64,000 nt of DNA from Lentibacillus amyloliquefaciens (lineage in GTDB: Bacteria; Bacillota; Bacilli; Bacillales; Amphibacillaceae): NCBI RefSeq assembly GCF_001307805.1, contig NZ_CP013862.1:1674001-1738000 (forward strand), read 5' to 3'. The translations under genes were made by a program, and so were the position numbers. Shown in pieces: positions 53,472 through 63,684 of the stretch. Under the pieces are notes generated by a model. The model did no database searches. It worked only from the letters and a program-made list of their open reading frames with translations, and was not told the DNA's origin. Positions within the stretch are counted from its first letter, which is position 1. Each line of letters begins with the position of its first letter.

Positions 53472-56400
53472 TCAAATTTTCAATTCCAGTTGACGGTCAA
53501 AGAAATAAAGATGAGCTGTCGCAACAGATTCTTTCCAAATCGATTCCAATGCCTGTTTATAAAGCTTCATCTGCACGTCGTAACGCCTGGAAAGATCGCC
53601 CTTTTTATCCTCAGTGACCTCACCTGTGATGGCGTCCGTCTTATAGTCCAAAATTATCCAACCATCGTCCTTGGGCATAACACAGTCAATCACCCCTTGG
53701 ACCAGTACACGCTCATCCGTTTCGCTCGTCCATTTTGCATAAATTTCTGATGCCGGCAGTGTCAAACTGAACGGAACTTCACGATAAATGACCGGAGCAT
53801 TGATGACCATTTGCCCGAAGTCGGTGGTAAAAAATGCTTCAACAGCCAATATATCAATGGCGTCTGCCTCCTGCCTTGTCAGTATTTCACGTTCAACCAG
53901 CGACTCAACGAATTCCTCAATCGCATTACCCGGCATCGGTTTATCCAATGGTATGTGCTGCATGACTGTATGCATGGCGGTACCCCGTTCTGCAGCCGTT
54001 ATCGATTGTTGTTTTTGCATAAAGGCAGGCCGTTTTATAATCGGCGGCCGGTAGGTCTGAACAAGCTGATCATCACTGTATTCATCCTTTATCTCACGCT
54101 GCCGCTTGATTTCTGTAACGGTCTGTTTGGCTCGGGAATGCGCGGCTTCCTCATATGGGTAAACATAGGACAACCGATTGTCGACGGCTTGGTGATAAAT
54201 ATTATCGTCTAATTCAAGCGCTTCCCAGTTCACAATGTTCTCTTTCAGCTCGTTTGATTCCCGCGCAAGCTCTTCATCCAAATTCGCATAATAACTTCCA
54301 TGGACGACAGATACATTCCATTCTGACGGGTCCAGACGAATGGCCTCAAGCACCTGGTCTGAAAGCTCCATCGAACGCAAGGTCTCACCGGATTGATGGC
54401 GGATTAGGGCCGGGCCGATCCAATCCAAATAGGTTTTCGATGACACACGATAGTGCGCGGGTAATACCCAGTCAGTGTGGTTAATAATCTGTTCCCACTT
54501 TTCCTGCTTTTTGGTGAAAGATGAGACATTACCGATCATCAGCAGTTTTTCTTTTGCCCGAGTCAGCGCCACGTACAATACCCGCATCTCCTCTGCCAGC
54601 GATTCACGCCGCTTCTTTTCTTTTAAAGCATGATAAAACAGCGTCGGATACATAATCCGCTTGACTGGATCGATAAATTTACTGGCAAAACCAAGGTCTT
54701 TATGCAATAAATAGCGCGCATTTAAATCCTGCAAATTAAACTGCTTATCCATAGCTCCAAGAATCACAACAGGGAATTCAAGCCCCTTGCTTTTATGGAT
54801 GGTCATAATCCTTACCACATCTTCCTGTTCACTGAGCGCCCGTGCTGCCCCCAAATCATCGCCGCGCTCTTCCATGCGTTCTATAAACCTCAGAAAACGG
54901 AACAAACCGCGAAACGACGTTGTCTCATAGCCGCGTGCGCGATCATAAAGCGCCCTTAGATTAGCCTGACGCTGCCGTCCCCCAGGCATGCCGCCGACAA
55001 AATCATAGTAGCCGGTTTCGCGATAAATTTGCCAGATCAGCTCTGATAACGCCCCTTGCCGTGAAGCAACACGATAGCGCTCAAGATTTTCTAGAAAATC
55101 ACCTGTTTTAATGGCCGTATCATCACGATTTTGCTTATGAAACGCTTTTAACGCGTCATAATAACCACCATGTCTATCGGCCAGACGTACGCGTCCAAGT
55201 TCTTCTTCATTCAAACCAACGATTGGTGATTTTAATACTGAGGCGAGCGGGATGTCCTGCCTTGGATTATCAATCACTTTCAGCAGATTAATCATGATTT
55301 TGACTTCCATTGCTTCAAAATAACCTGTGGAAAGTTCAGCATAAACAGGAATTCCCTGTTTTTTCAATTCATCCATAATCGCCGGCGCCCACGTCATCGA
55401 ACGCAGCAATATGACAACATCACGGTATTGCATATCCCGCTGGGCATCGGTTGTTTTATCGTAAACCTGGAGTGGTGCGGCTTCCTTCTTTCCGATCCAT
55501 CCTTTGATTTTTTCGGCGTATGCCCGTGCCTCAAGCTGAGCTTTTTCCAGATCCTGATAGTCCTCTTCTTCCGGTGAAAGATCCTCTTTCTCTTCAGGCG
55601 ACTCACGGTCAATGATGACAAGCTCCGGTTCGGGTTCCGGGTGCGGCAGTGCATCATACCGGTTATTGGCGTAAATCAGTTCGGCATCTTTATCGTAGCT
55701 GATCTCACCCAACGCTTCATCCAGAATCTGCCGGAAGACGTAATTTGTCCCTGTGAGGATTTGTTCACGGCTTCGGAAATTGCTTGCGAGATCGATCCGT
55801 TTTGCAGCCAGTTCTTCGTTTGCAAAACGTTTGTATTTATCAATAAACAGAGATGGCTCAGCATGACGGAACCGGTAGATGCTTTGTTTAACATCACCGA
55901 CCATAAACCTATTCCCCGGACCGCTGGAATCACTTATCAGCGAGAGAATTGTTTCCTGGACAAGGTTCGTATCCTGGTATTCATCGATCAGAAGCTCTGT
56001 GAACTGCTCTCTTAAGCTAACAGTTACATTGGATGGTATCACATTCGCCTCATCTGATGATTCATCCATTAAAAGCTCGAGGCAAAAATGTTCCAGATCG
56101 GAAAAATCCACGATCCCCCGTTCCCGTTTTTCCTCGCTGAATCTGTCTTTGAACTGCTTCACCAATTCAGCCAGCTGCCTGATGACAGGGGCTAAAGTCT
56201 GCATATCAGCAACATGATTTTCCAAATCACGGCTGAACCAGTTGTCTTTCATTTTTTCCCAGCGGTCTTTATAATTTTTTCTTAGCGTTTTCGCATATTC
56301 TTGTTTCGTTTTATCACAATCGACGCTCTTGCCGGATAACCTGTCAAATGAACGTGATGTCATAAACGCCTGCAAATCCTTCCATGATGATTTTCTTGCC

Positions 56401-57191
56401 TGTGCTTCATGCAATAATTCAAAATCAGATTCAATCGTATCGGCATAATGATAAGGGCCGTCATTTTCCCGTGTCAGCTCCATGGCAAGGTGCATTTGCT
56501 GATGGATGGCATCAAACTGGTTTTGCACTTCTTGTTTGATGATGTCGAGCCAGTTTAAATCATCCTCCTGCCAGTTATCCGGAATGTCATAGGCATCCGC
56601 CAGCTCCTCAAGCCATTTAGCCGGCCGGGGATTTTGCATGGCGAAGTTATATAATTTGAAAATAAGGTCTTCAACATCGGCATCACTGCGGTCACTGGAA
56701 AAACGGTCAACAACCGAAAAGAAGTTTTCCTGTTCCGCTCCTTCTTTTCCATACCATTCTTCTAACAGATTATCACTCACTTCCTGCTTGATTAAATCGG
56801 CTTCCATATCATCAGCAATTCGAAAGCCAGGATCAATATCCAGCAGGTACGCGTACTGTCTGACGATATCCAAACAAAATGAATGCAATGTGGAAATCGA
56901 AGCTCGCTGCAGGAGTGATAATTGCTTCTTCAGATGCATGGAGGCAGGGTTTTCTGCCAATCGTTCTTCAAGCGCTTCTGCCACGCGGTTGCGCATTTCC
57001 TGTGCCGCTGCATTGGTAAACGTTACGACAAGCAGCGAATCAATATCCACCGGGTTTTCGTTTCGTACAAGTTTTTGGATGATTCGCTCGACAAGGACAG
57101 CTGTTTTACCTGAACCGGCAGCTGCAGCAACGAGAACATCACGTCCGTCTGTATAAATGGCTTCTTCCTGTTCTCTTGTCCAGTTGACCAC
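53472..57191 (-). CDS. addA: AddA helicase-nuclease (ATP-dependent nuclease subunit A)
   Basis: A 1239-residue UvrD-like helicase: Walker A AAAAGSGKTAVLVERI near residue 21, motif II DEYQDTN, motif VI LYVALTRAKEKL, and the C-terminal RecB-type nuclease with GVIDCVMPKDDGWIILDYKTD. With AddB it resects double-strand breaks and loads RecA at Chi. GTG 57191 follows GGAGGAATC; its first G is the last G of the addB TAG. Confidence 0.97.
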   Translation of the reverse strand: MVNWTREQEEAIYTDGRDVLVAAAAGSGKTAVLVERIIQKLVRNENPVDIDSLLVVTFTNAAAQEMRNRVAEALEERLAENPASMHLKKQLSLLQRASISTLHSFCLDIVRQYAYLLDIDPGFRIADDMEADLIKQEVSDNLLEEWYGKEGAEQENFFSVVDRFSSDRSDADVEDLIFKLYNFAMQNPRPAKWLEELADAYDIPDNWQEDDLNWLDIIKQEVQNQFDAIHQQMHLAMELTRENDGPYHYADTIESDFELLHEAQARKSSWKDLQAFMTSRSFDRLSGKSVDCDKTKQEYAKTLRKNYKDRWEKMKDNWFSRDLENHVADMQTLAPVIRQLAELVKQFKDRFSEEKRERGIVDFSDLEHFCLELLMDESSDEANVIPSNVTVSLREQFTELLIDEYQDTNLVQETILSLISDSSGPGNRFMVGDVKQSIYRFRHAEPSLFIDKYKRFANEELAAKRIDLASNFRSREQILTGTNYVFRQILDEALGEISYDKDAELIYANNRYDALPHPEPEPELVIIDRESPEEKEDLSPEEEDYQDLEKAQLEARAYAEKIKGWIGKKEAAPLQVYDKTTDAQRDMQYRDVVILLRSMTWAPAIMDELKKQGIPVYAELSTGYFEAMEVKIMINLLKVIDNPRQDIPLASVLKSPIVGLNEEELGRVRLADRHGGYYDALKAFHKQNRDDTAIKTGDFLENLERYRVASRQGALSELIWQIYRETGYYDFVGGMPGGRQRQANLRALYDRARGYETTSFRGLFRFLRFIERMEERGDDLGAARALSEQEDVVRIMTIHKSKGLEFPVVILGAMDKQFNLQDLNARYLLHKDLGFASKFIDPVKRIMYPTLFYHALKEKKRRESLAEEMRVLYVALTRAKEKLLMIGNVSSFTKKQEKWEQIINHTDWVLPAHYRVSSKTYLDWIGPALIRHQSGETLRSMELSDQVLEAIRLDPSEWNVSVVHGSYYANLDEELARESNELKENIVNWEALELDDNIYHQAVDNRLSYVYPYEEAAHSRAKQTVTEIKRQREIKDEYSDDQLVQTYRPPIIKRPAFMQKQQSITAAERGTAMHTVMQHIPLDKPMPGNAIEEFVESLVEREILTRQEADAIDILAVEAFFTTDFGQMVINAPVIYREVPFSLTLPASEIYAKWTSETDERVLVQGVIDCVMPKDDGWIILDYKTDAITGEVTEDKKGDLSRRYDVQMKLYKQALESIWKESVATAHLYFFDRQLELKI

Positions 57192-60100
57192 TATGATTCC
57201 TCCTTCTGACGCAGCTTTTCCAAAATTTCATCGTCCTTCAAGTCTGTCAGCTTGCGGTAATTATTCTCCTCCAGAGTTGGATCAAACTGACAAACCGACC
57301 GGAAAGAGCAGAAAGTGCACGCCGTCTGCTGCTTATGCTGGAACGGATTCAGATGAACACCGCCGGATGTCATATCAATCCCTGCTTGCATCATCAGATG
57401 ATGAATGTGGTCTTGAAGGCTTCGGAACGTTTCGTGATCAGCAATTCTCGAACCTTTACGGAAATCGCCATCCTTTTTCAAACCGGCAGGAATAATTTCA
57501 CTGGCACCTGAGTCCAGCGAGGTGTCCATTTGCTTGACAAGCTCTTTATCAGACAGCAGCAGGCCTTGCATCTTATACTTTTTGAATAATTCCTTTTCGA
57601 TTTGGTCATCCGACATCCTCTTCCCCACAGAAATCATCGGATTATGGACATGAAAATAAAGGACGCCGGCCGGGCTTGCTTTTACCCCGAGCCAATGTTC
57701 GGATTGTGACAGCACAACATCAAGATATGCCAGCATCTGAAGAGCCAGACCGTAATACACTTCTACAAGGTTCAACCCTTTTTGGCTCGATTTGTAATCA
57801 ATAATCCGCAAAAATAATCCCTCGGCACTTTCCGCTTTATCAACCCGGTCAATCCGCCCGCGCAACATCAGTTCATATCCGTTTGGCAATTGCAGTGATA
57901 CCGGATTGAGTGTCTGTTTGTCACCAAACCCGAGCTCGAGTCCAACGGGTGAGAATTCACTATGCCGGGACTGTTCGCTTAAAATGTAGGTTGCTCGTGT
58001 GATAACGTCCTGCAGCTTTTGCTGAATATATTTATAACGATTTGAACTGTGCAGGATCTGATGTTGCAGCACCGGTGCCAGGTTTTCAACAGCATGCCGG
58101 GCATAACCCGCACTTTCCTGATGCGTCAATTGGGCAAAATCTCTGCCCTCTGCCTGAATCCATTCGCTGATTTTTTTCAATGCTTCATGAAAAAGCTGAC
58201 CAATATCCGGCGCATCAAGTTTATAAGTCTTTCGTTCTTGAAGGTTTAAGCTGTATTGGGCAAAATGCTGATAGGAACAGCGATAATAAGATTCAAGCCT
58301 TGATACACTCGCCTTGACCTGTTTCGGGTACAGCGCTTCAGTCGTTTCCCTGCTCAGATTAACCGGCAGATTCTGATAATACAAGCTTTGTAAAATGGTA
58401 TATGTCGTACTGTACTTTTCATGATTGCGGATATACCAGTCCAGTACATACTGCCAGACTTTTTTAACCGGATAGCCTTTCGCACTGCGGGCCAGCTGTA
58501 CAGTAAGCGCGGCCCTTGTCTTAAGGGGGGTGGTGATGAATCGCTCAGCATCATACAGTTCATCAGGCTCCTGCAAGAGAAGGTGATCACATAATGCAGG
58601 GAATAAGTCTTCAAGACGTTTAATTAATTGTGACGGCATTTTCGATTTACCTTCTTCATCACTCAGCGGATAACTGACCCATAAATAATCATTCGCCGAG
58701 GTGAAGGCGAGATACATGTAAAACCAGTCATCCAGGAGCTGACGCTGTTTGCTTTCAGCAAGATCCAAACCATGTTCGGCAAGAGTTTTGCGCTCCTGTT
58801 CATTGATCATGCCGTCCTCTGCCGGTTTCATCGGCCATGTGCCATCATTTACACCAAGCAGGAATGAACATTTCATGCCGCTGATTCGCGACCGATCAAT
58901 CGTACCGACAATCACATGATCAATGCTCGGCGGCACATGGGCAAATGTCAGTGATTCAAAACCCGCTTCAATAGCCGCTCGGAATGTTCCCAGTGTCATC
59001 GTTTCACCGCCTGCCATTTCAACCATCTCATCGAACAGCTGAATGACAGCATTCCATACTTGTTCCTGTTCGCGTGCTTTTTCAATTTGGCCTTGTGCGT
59101 CATACGCCTCCCGCATCTTTTCAAGTTTTTCCGGCACACCAAGTTCCTCCAGCAGCATATAAACGATTTCGCAACGCTCGCTTACTGTTTCAGCTTTCCG
59201 GAAATCTTTATCAAATCCCTCCAAGGCCTTGGCAGCCTGACGGCGATACGCGTTAATCCGCTTCTGTGTTTCTTTTTCCGCATCCGTCTGTGCCGACCGG
59301 TCAAGACCAATAAACCGCTGGAAAACCCAGTCATCATCACGCAGCCACTGCGTACGTGAGCGGACCCCGTATTCAAGCACATAATTTTCCAGTTCATCAA
59401 TCGCGTCATTATCAAGTGGATACTTAACGTCCGTTATCGGAATAAAACCGGTTTTCAACACCCGGAACACTGCATCGTATCGCCAATTCCCATCAACAAC
59501 ATCCATGACCGACCGAATAAATTCAATCAGTGAATGATTCAGCATACTGCGTTTTTCATCTATGAAAACAGGAATATCATAATCATTGAAAATCGTATCA
59601 ATCAAATCATGATAAACGCCAGTCTGGCGGATAAAGACAGCTATATCCTGAAAGCGGTAGTGTTCTTCCCGCACCAGACGAAGAATTTCCTGAGCTGCGC
59701 CTTCCACCTCTGCACGCGGATGGACGGCTTCGGCTATCTGAATCGGGACCTCGCCTTCATACACAGGGGCAGGCCTCGTGTCAAACTGCTGTTCAAGATG
59801 GGTGAAATATGGCCGGTTATGCAGCCTGCCATTTTCCGGCTCAAGCACAATCGATTCATCGATCGGGACTGCATTTTCATGAGCGATTCTGTGCAATGCG
59901 TGACATGTTTCTTTCGTCTGATAGAATAAATCAAGTTCGGATATGCTGTCATCGTTTAAAGTATCTGTTGTCAATGCTATCGTCACCGAACGGCATTTTT
60001 TCATCAGTTCTTCAACGACGACGAGCTCTTGTGGTGAAAAACGGTGAAACCCGTCCAAATAAATGTCAGCATCATTCAGAAGTGATGCATCCTTTATTTT

Positions 60101-60679
60101 CTCTGCAAGCAGCTGGAGCTGATCTTCGCTGTCTACATATTTTCCTTGCAGCACGCGAATTAAATTATCATAGATGTAGGCCAAATCGTTCAGCTTGCCT
60201 TCCAATGCTGCTTCACCGGGTTCTTTATGAATAAACTTTTGTATTTGTTCGATTTGCATATAGAGCATATCCGGTGTGATGCAGTGCCGTTTGAATTCAG
60301 TGATCATGCTTTCCAGTTGTTCCAGAAATCCTTGCTTTTCAAGTGCTTTTTGAAAAACCTGCCAGTCACTTCCTTTTTCCGCAATAATTTTGCGAAGCAT
60401 CATCTGGGTGCCGACCGAGCTGATAAATTGCTTTGTTGCACCGCCCGTCTCTTGCAGCACGCGCCATGCCAGGCGGGAAAAACTGAGGACCTGGGCGCGA
60501 ATGCTTCCTTTGATATCCCCCTGAAACAAGGCATATTCCCGCTGAAATGTCATTTGATCCGGCACAATGTAAAAAACAGGCGTACCTTGCGGGTTATCGG
60601 CCAATTTCTTCTGGATATCATTTAATACCCAGTCACTTTTGCCTGTTCCTGCTCTGCCTAATAAAAATCGGATTCCCAT
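57191..60679 (-). CDS. addB: AddB helicase-nuclease (ATP-dependent nuclease subunit B)
   Basis: A 1162-residue protein with Walker A FLLGRAGTGKSDWVL, a second nuclease domain ending GRIDRVDKAESAEGLFLRIIDYKSS, and the Fe-S staple cysteines: one in LESYYRCSYQHFAQYSL and the cluster ACTFCSFRSVCQFD at the C-terminus. AddB recognises Chi and supplies nuclease activity. AAGGGGGG precedes ATG. Co-translated with addA by a 1-nt overlap. Confidence 0.97.
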   Translation of the reverse strand: MGIRFLLGRAGTGKSDWVLNDIQKKLADNPQGTPVFYIVPDQMTFQREYALFQGDIKGSIRAQVLSFSRLAWRVLQETGGATKQFISSVGTQMMLRKIIAEKGSDWQVFQKALEKQGFLEQLESMITEFKRHCITPDMLYMQIEQIQKFIHKEPGEAALEGKLNDLAYIYDNLIRVLQGKYVDSEDQLQLLAEKIKDASLLNDADIYLDGFHRFSPQELVVVEELMKKCRSVTIALTTDTLNDDSISELDLFYQTKETCHALHRIAHENAVPIDESIVLEPENGRLHNRPYFTHLEQQFDTRPAPVYEGEVPIQIAEAVHPRAEVEGAAQEILRLVREEHYRFQDIAVFIRQTGVYHDLIDTIFNDYDIPVFIDEKRSMLNHSLIEFIRSVMDVVDGNWRYDAVFRVLKTGFIPITDVKYPLDNDAIDELENYVLEYGVRSRTQWLRDDDWVFQRFIGLDRSAQTDAEKETQKRINAYRRQAAKALEGFDKDFRKAETVSERCEIVYMLLEELGVPEKLEKMREAYDAQGQIEKAREQEQVWNAVIQLFDEMVEMAGGETMTLGTFRAAIEAGFESLTFAHVPPSIDHVIVGTIDRSRISGMKCSFLLGVNDGTWPMKPAEDGMINEQERKTLAEHGLDLAESKQRQLLDDWFYMYLAFTSANDYLWVSYPLSDEEGKSKMPSQLIKRLEDLFPALCDHLLLQEPDELYDAERFITTPLKTRAALTVQLARSAKGYPVKKVWQYVLDWYIRNHEKYSTTYTILQSLYYQNLPVNLSRETTEALYPKQVKASVSRLESYYRCSYQHFAQYSLNLQERKTYKLDAPDIGQLFHEALKKISEWIQAEGRDFAQLTHQESAGYARHAVENLAPVLQHQILHSSNRYKYIQQKLQDVITRATYILSEQSRHSEFSPVGLELGFGDKQTLNPVSLQLPNGYELMLRGRIDRVDKAESAEGLFLRIIDYKSSQKGLNLVEVYYGLALQMLAYLDVVLSQSEHWLGVKASPAGVLYFHVHNPMISVGKRMSDDQIEKELFKKYKMQGLLLSDKELVKQMDTSLDSGASEIIPAGLKKDGDFRKGSRIADHETFRSLQDHIHHLMMQAGIDMTSGGVHLNPFQHKQQTACTFCSFRSVCQFDPTLEENNYRKLTDLKDDEILEKLRQKEES

Positions 60680-60865
60680 TAAACCATCCCCCCTTAAAAT
60701 GAAAGCCTGTTATGACTTTAAACGCAACTTGCGTTATGCAGCATGTTTCATTGAATATATTATAACCTGCAGGGAGCGTTTACTTCGCTGATTTAATGTT
60801 CCTGCGAATGCGCACCTGCCGCCTGCAGCGTGTTTGAATCTTACACATTGAACACCAATTGAACA

Positions 60866-60908
60866 TAATAAAACCTATTTCTCATTTTATCAGAGAAATA
60901 GGTTTTAT
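60866..60908 (-). terminator. sipS terminator
   Basis: AAAACCTATTTCTC / GAGAAATAGGTTTT, 9-nt loop, then TATTATG on the minus strand. It lies between the sipS stop and the addB start. The remaining bases 60680-60865 show no gene, and the addB promoter presumably lies there. Confidence 0.88.
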
Positions 60909-60937
60909 ACACTTTCCGCTCGTTTTATATTTTTATC

Positions 60938-61047
60938 CCGCATGTAACTGGCAGTAAGACACCCATGGGGATCAACTGCCAGTAAATGTCCGATTCGTTC
61001 ATCTAACAATCAGTGATGGATCCCCCACTGATTGAAGATTCACTTTA
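60938..61047 (-). repeat. Repeat A copy supplying the sipS stop codon
   Basis: CCGCATGTAACTGGCAGTAAG, hairpin ACACCCATGGGGATC, CTGCCAGTAAATGTCCGATTC, CTAACAATCAGTG.. / ..CACTGATT, and AAGATTCACTTTA. The last TTA (61045-61047) is the reverse complement of the sipS TAA. Confidence 0.85.
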
Positions 61048-61599
61048 TCCAAAGCTTAATTTCACTTCTGAAACGGGCCAGTATTTGATATCGACTTTTC
61101 CGACCAGTGTCTCTGCATCAATAAATCCAATTTCACGGCTGTCGAGACTGTCCTGACGATTATCACCCATGACAAACAATTTCCCTTCAGGCACCTCTTT
61201 TGAGTCTGTAACGCCTTTTAACGTGAAATCTTCCGTATACGGTCCGGTGTCATTCACATTGCGAAACGGCTCTAAAAATGGTTCCTCAACATGTTCGCCA
61301 TTAATATACAGTTTATCATTTTCATAAATGATCTCATCTCCGGGAAGTCCGATAACCCGTTTCACATAATCATCCTGTTTATCAGCATGGAACACAATAA
61401 TATCAAAACGATCGACCTCTGTCAGATTATACGCAACTTTATTGACCATTAATAAATTCCCGTCATATAATGTTGGCTCCATCGACTCACCGTTCACAAC
61501 ATAACTGGCAAAAAGCGAGGAACGGAAGATAATTGCCAGAACCAGAGCAACCAATACGACCGGGACTATCTTTTTTATATATCTTCTTTTTCTTTTCAT
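61045..61599 (-). CDS. sipS: Signal peptidase I
   Basis: A 184-residue SipS-type peptidase: N-terminal anchor KKIVPVVLVALVLAIIF, catalytic Ser in VVNGESMEPTLYDGN, catalytic Lys in DDYVKRVIGLPGDE, and box E MGDNRQDSLDSREIG. It cleaves signal peptides of exported proteins at the outer face of the membrane. GGAGG precedes ATG. The TAA stop is made by the first bases of a repeat A element. Confidence 0.96.
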   Translation of the reverse strand: MKRKRRYIKKIVPVVLVALVLAIIFRSSLFASYVVNGESMEPTLYDGNLLMVNKVAYNLTEVDRFDIIVFHADKQDDYVKRVIGLPGDEIIYENDKLYINGEHVEEPFLEPFRNVNDTGPYTEDFTLKGVTDSKEVPEGKLFVMGDNRQDSLDSREIGFIDAETLVGKVDIKYWPVSEVKLSFG

Positions 61600-61631
61600 A
61601 CCGATCTTCCTCCAGGGTATTTAACTGAACC

Positions 61632-61700
61632 CGGCATATCAGACTCACCGGAGAGAGCGCAAATCGTTCAGCTCTTCTCCCCGAGTATTTTGATATGCCG
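61632..61700 (-). other. Long hairpin upstream of sipS
   Basis: CGGCATATCA (61632-61641) pairs with TGATATGCCG (61691-61700). The centre pairs further (CCGGAGAGAGC with GCTCTTCTCC). The interval lies between the TVP38 gene and sipS, so it may be an attenuator or an mRNA processing/stability structure in the leader of sipS. No T-run follows. Confidence 0.5.
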
Positions 61701-61734
61701 CGTTCTATCACTTATATCAGCATACCCTGTTTGA

Positions 61735-62397
61735 CTACTTTTTAACCTCTTCCCGCTCAGAAATCTCCTTTATGACCGTTCTTCTCTGCAGCCGCCGTTC
61801 AATATATTTCCCAAACACCCAGAACAAGCCTATGCAGATACCGACGACGATTGTTCTGACCGGATTTTGAGCAAATTCGAAAATACTTGACCCTATAAAA
61901 GCCAGAGAAAAAATCATGACCGACTTGCCGAGGAGAACTGCCAATATAAATTGCTGAACGCTGATTTTTGAAAGGCCTGACACAATATTAATCACCGATG
62001 ATGGCGAGAAGGGGAAACACATCAATAGAAAGAGCGGCCCAAAGCCATGCCGTTCGACCCATACGGTTACCCGGCGAACTTGCTTATTACGGCGTATCAC
62101 TTTAAATAGACGCTTGTCCCCAAGTTTCCGTATGACCCAAAATACCAGGATTGCACCACCACATGCGCCGATCCAGGAAAATATGAAACCTTTCCATAAG
62201 CCATATGCTGCTGCATTGGCAAACACAAAGACAATTAACGGCAAAAACGGAAGAAATGCTTCTATAAATGGCAATAATATACCCGGCAGCGGTCCCAGGC
62301 TTTCATATTCATTCAGTAATTCCTGAATGAATTCATCCATTTTTTCCTGTTCAAGCCACAGCCGCCAATCAGCCAGGCTGACATTTAGCAACTTCAT
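61735..62397 (-). CDS. TVP38/TMEM64 family membrane protein
   Basis: A 220-residue DedA/VTT-domain protein with five to six helices: LPGILLPFIEAFLPFLPLIVFVFANAAAYGLWKGF, IRKLGDKRL..., FLLMCFPFSPSSVINIVSGLSKI, the GxxFxxR-type VTT pattern. The function is unsettled; related proteins may move lipids. GGGGAC precedes ATG. It is 135 nt upstream of sipS. Confidence 0.85.
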   Translation of the reverse strand: MKLLNVSLADWRLWLEQEKMDEFIQELLNEYESLGPLPGILLPFIEAFLPFLPLIVFVFANAAAYGLWKGFIFSWIGACGGAILVFWVIRKLGDKRLFKVIRRNKQVRRVTVWVERHGFGPLFLLMCFPFSPSSVINIVSGLSKISVQQFILAVLLGKSVMIFSLAFIGSSIFEFAQNPVRTIVVGICIGLFWVFGKYIERRLQRRTVIKEISEREEVKK

Positions 62398-62644
62398 ATA
62401 TTCTTTGTCCCCTTACTCAAAATCGTTTCATCATCTATTATAGCTAAATATATTTTACAGTAATCTTTACAAGCTGCATAGCAAAAATTACCAAACATTC
62501 CCTCCACTTTAGCTTGTATCAGCCGAATGAAAGATGCCTCTTTCTTATCATTTTACCTCAAATTGAGTTTTTTAGTGTATTTTTTGTTCAATTTATCATA
62601 TACTGATTACAATGGAACAAATGTTCGTTATTGGAGGGGATAGT

Positions 62645-63034
62645 TTGCGCTACTTGAATGATGAAGAATTACAACCGGCTTCACGCTTTCTGTTTCTTTC
62701 GATGGCAATCGTGGTGATTCAGCAGGATCTCCAGACGATTGAGCAGGGGCGCTTTAAAATTAAGGAACCTTATACAAAACTTTTGGAAAAAATGCATTCC
62801 GATGCTGTAAATGAACGGAAAGAACTGCGAAAGACCATGCGGGACAAAAAAATTCAGGTTATGGCATTGAATAAAAACGATTCATTTTCCTCGTATCTAT
62901 TTCTTTGCAGGGGGCGGGAAGAAAAGCGTAATTATTTTAACCCGGCCATCCGCAAAAAAGTGGAGGCGATCATACAGGAACTCATGCGAAAGGCTCTGCA
63001 ACCACATCCGGATTATGCCTCTGCAGATACTTGA
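62645..63034 (+). CDS. YhjD-like small cytosolic protein
   Basis: A 129-residue soluble protein from TTG 62645 with GGAGGGGA 5 nt upstream. Upstream bases in the same frame lack a ribosome site. It reads LFLSMAIVVIQQDLQTIEQG and FKIKEPYTKLLEKMHSDAV, then YLFLCRGREEKRNYFNPAIRKKVEAIIQELM, a pattern seen in YhjD-like Bacillus proteins (uncertain). Function unknown. Its last 53 nt overlap the end of comK on the other strand, convergent. Confidence 0.7.
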   Translation: MRYLNDEELQPASRFLFLSMAIVVIQQDLQTIEQGRFKIKEPYTKLLEKMHSDAVNERKELRKTMRDKKIQVMALNKNDSFSSYLFLCRGREEKRNYFNPAIRKKVEAIIQELMRKALQPHPDYASADT

Positions 63035-63503
63035 TACGATTATCGAGTAAATAGCGGTACTGTGCTGTTCGCTGTACCTGGTTAAGCATCGAGCCAAGTG
63101 AGACAGACAGAATAATCGATTTCTGGTTTTTAAAAATGACCTCAGTCTGTCTTCCCGGCCCCTGATTGACCTGATCGATATGCGAATGGGCGATCCATGA
63201 ACATTTGGTATTGGATGGAGATGTTGTCGGAAAAAAGTACATGCCGCTGGTCGGATCGATTGAAATTGGGGCTTTGTGGGTGATGCCACAAATATCACGA
63301 GTCCCGTCCTGTCTTCCCCTGAGGCTGCTTCCGAAAAACTTGCAGGCATTATCAACCATTTTACTCGGGGCATAATGTATGGAATATTCTTCCCTATCTT
63401 CCAGGATGCGTGTGGCAGTGTTCCCGTTTTCATCCTGAATTGCGATAACAGCCATGGTGAGAGGTGTTATTTCATACGATGGGGCATAATAATTATTGAG
63501 CAT
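62982..63503 (-). CDS. comK: Competence transcription factor ComK
   Basis: A 173-residue ComK, shorter at the C-terminus than B. subtilis ComK (192). Matching pieces include YEITPLTMAVIAIQDENG, KMVDNACKFFGSSLRGRQDGTRDICGITHKAPISIDPTSG, FFPTTSPSNTKCSWIAHSHI, and ENQVYRTA-like NQVQRTAQYR. ComK binds K-boxes and turns on DNA uptake genes and itself. Start ATG 63503 follows AAAGG at 10 nt; an ATG two codons earlier is too close to it. MecA (window 14303-14992) should control its stability. Confidence 0.93.
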   Translation of the reverse strand: MLNNYYAPSYEITPLTMAVIAIQDENGNTATRILEDREEYSIHYAPSKMVDNACKFFGSSLRGRQDGTRDICGITHKAPISIDPTSGMYFFPTTSPSNTKCSWIAHSHIDQVNQGPGRQTEVIFKNQKSIILSVSLGSMLNQVQRTAQYRYLLDNRIKYLQRHNPDVVAEPFA

Positions 63504-63583
63504 AATCATTCATCCTTTCATGTAAACATGAAAAGAAAGAGGCGTATCTATAATTTACCAATCAGACATAAAAATTGCAATAA

Positions 63584-63596
63584 AAAATTCAGTTTT
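63584..63596 (-). promoter_or_regulatory. Candidate ComK AT-box upstream of comK
   Basis: AAAA-TTCAG-TTTT, the K-box half-site pattern, 81 nt upstream of the comK ATG. Other A- and T-runs flank it but a clean second half-site (K-boxes need two) is not convincing. TTGCAA / TAAATT nearby, 17 nt apart, could serve as the promoter. The rest of 63597-63684 shows no gene. Confidence 0.5.
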
Positions 63597-63684
63597 TTCT
63601 TAAATTTTGACAAAAAGTTGATTGATAAAGAATTTATTTCGTATAATTTGTCAATTTTGACTGCCGCAGCCCGCATTCAAATCA

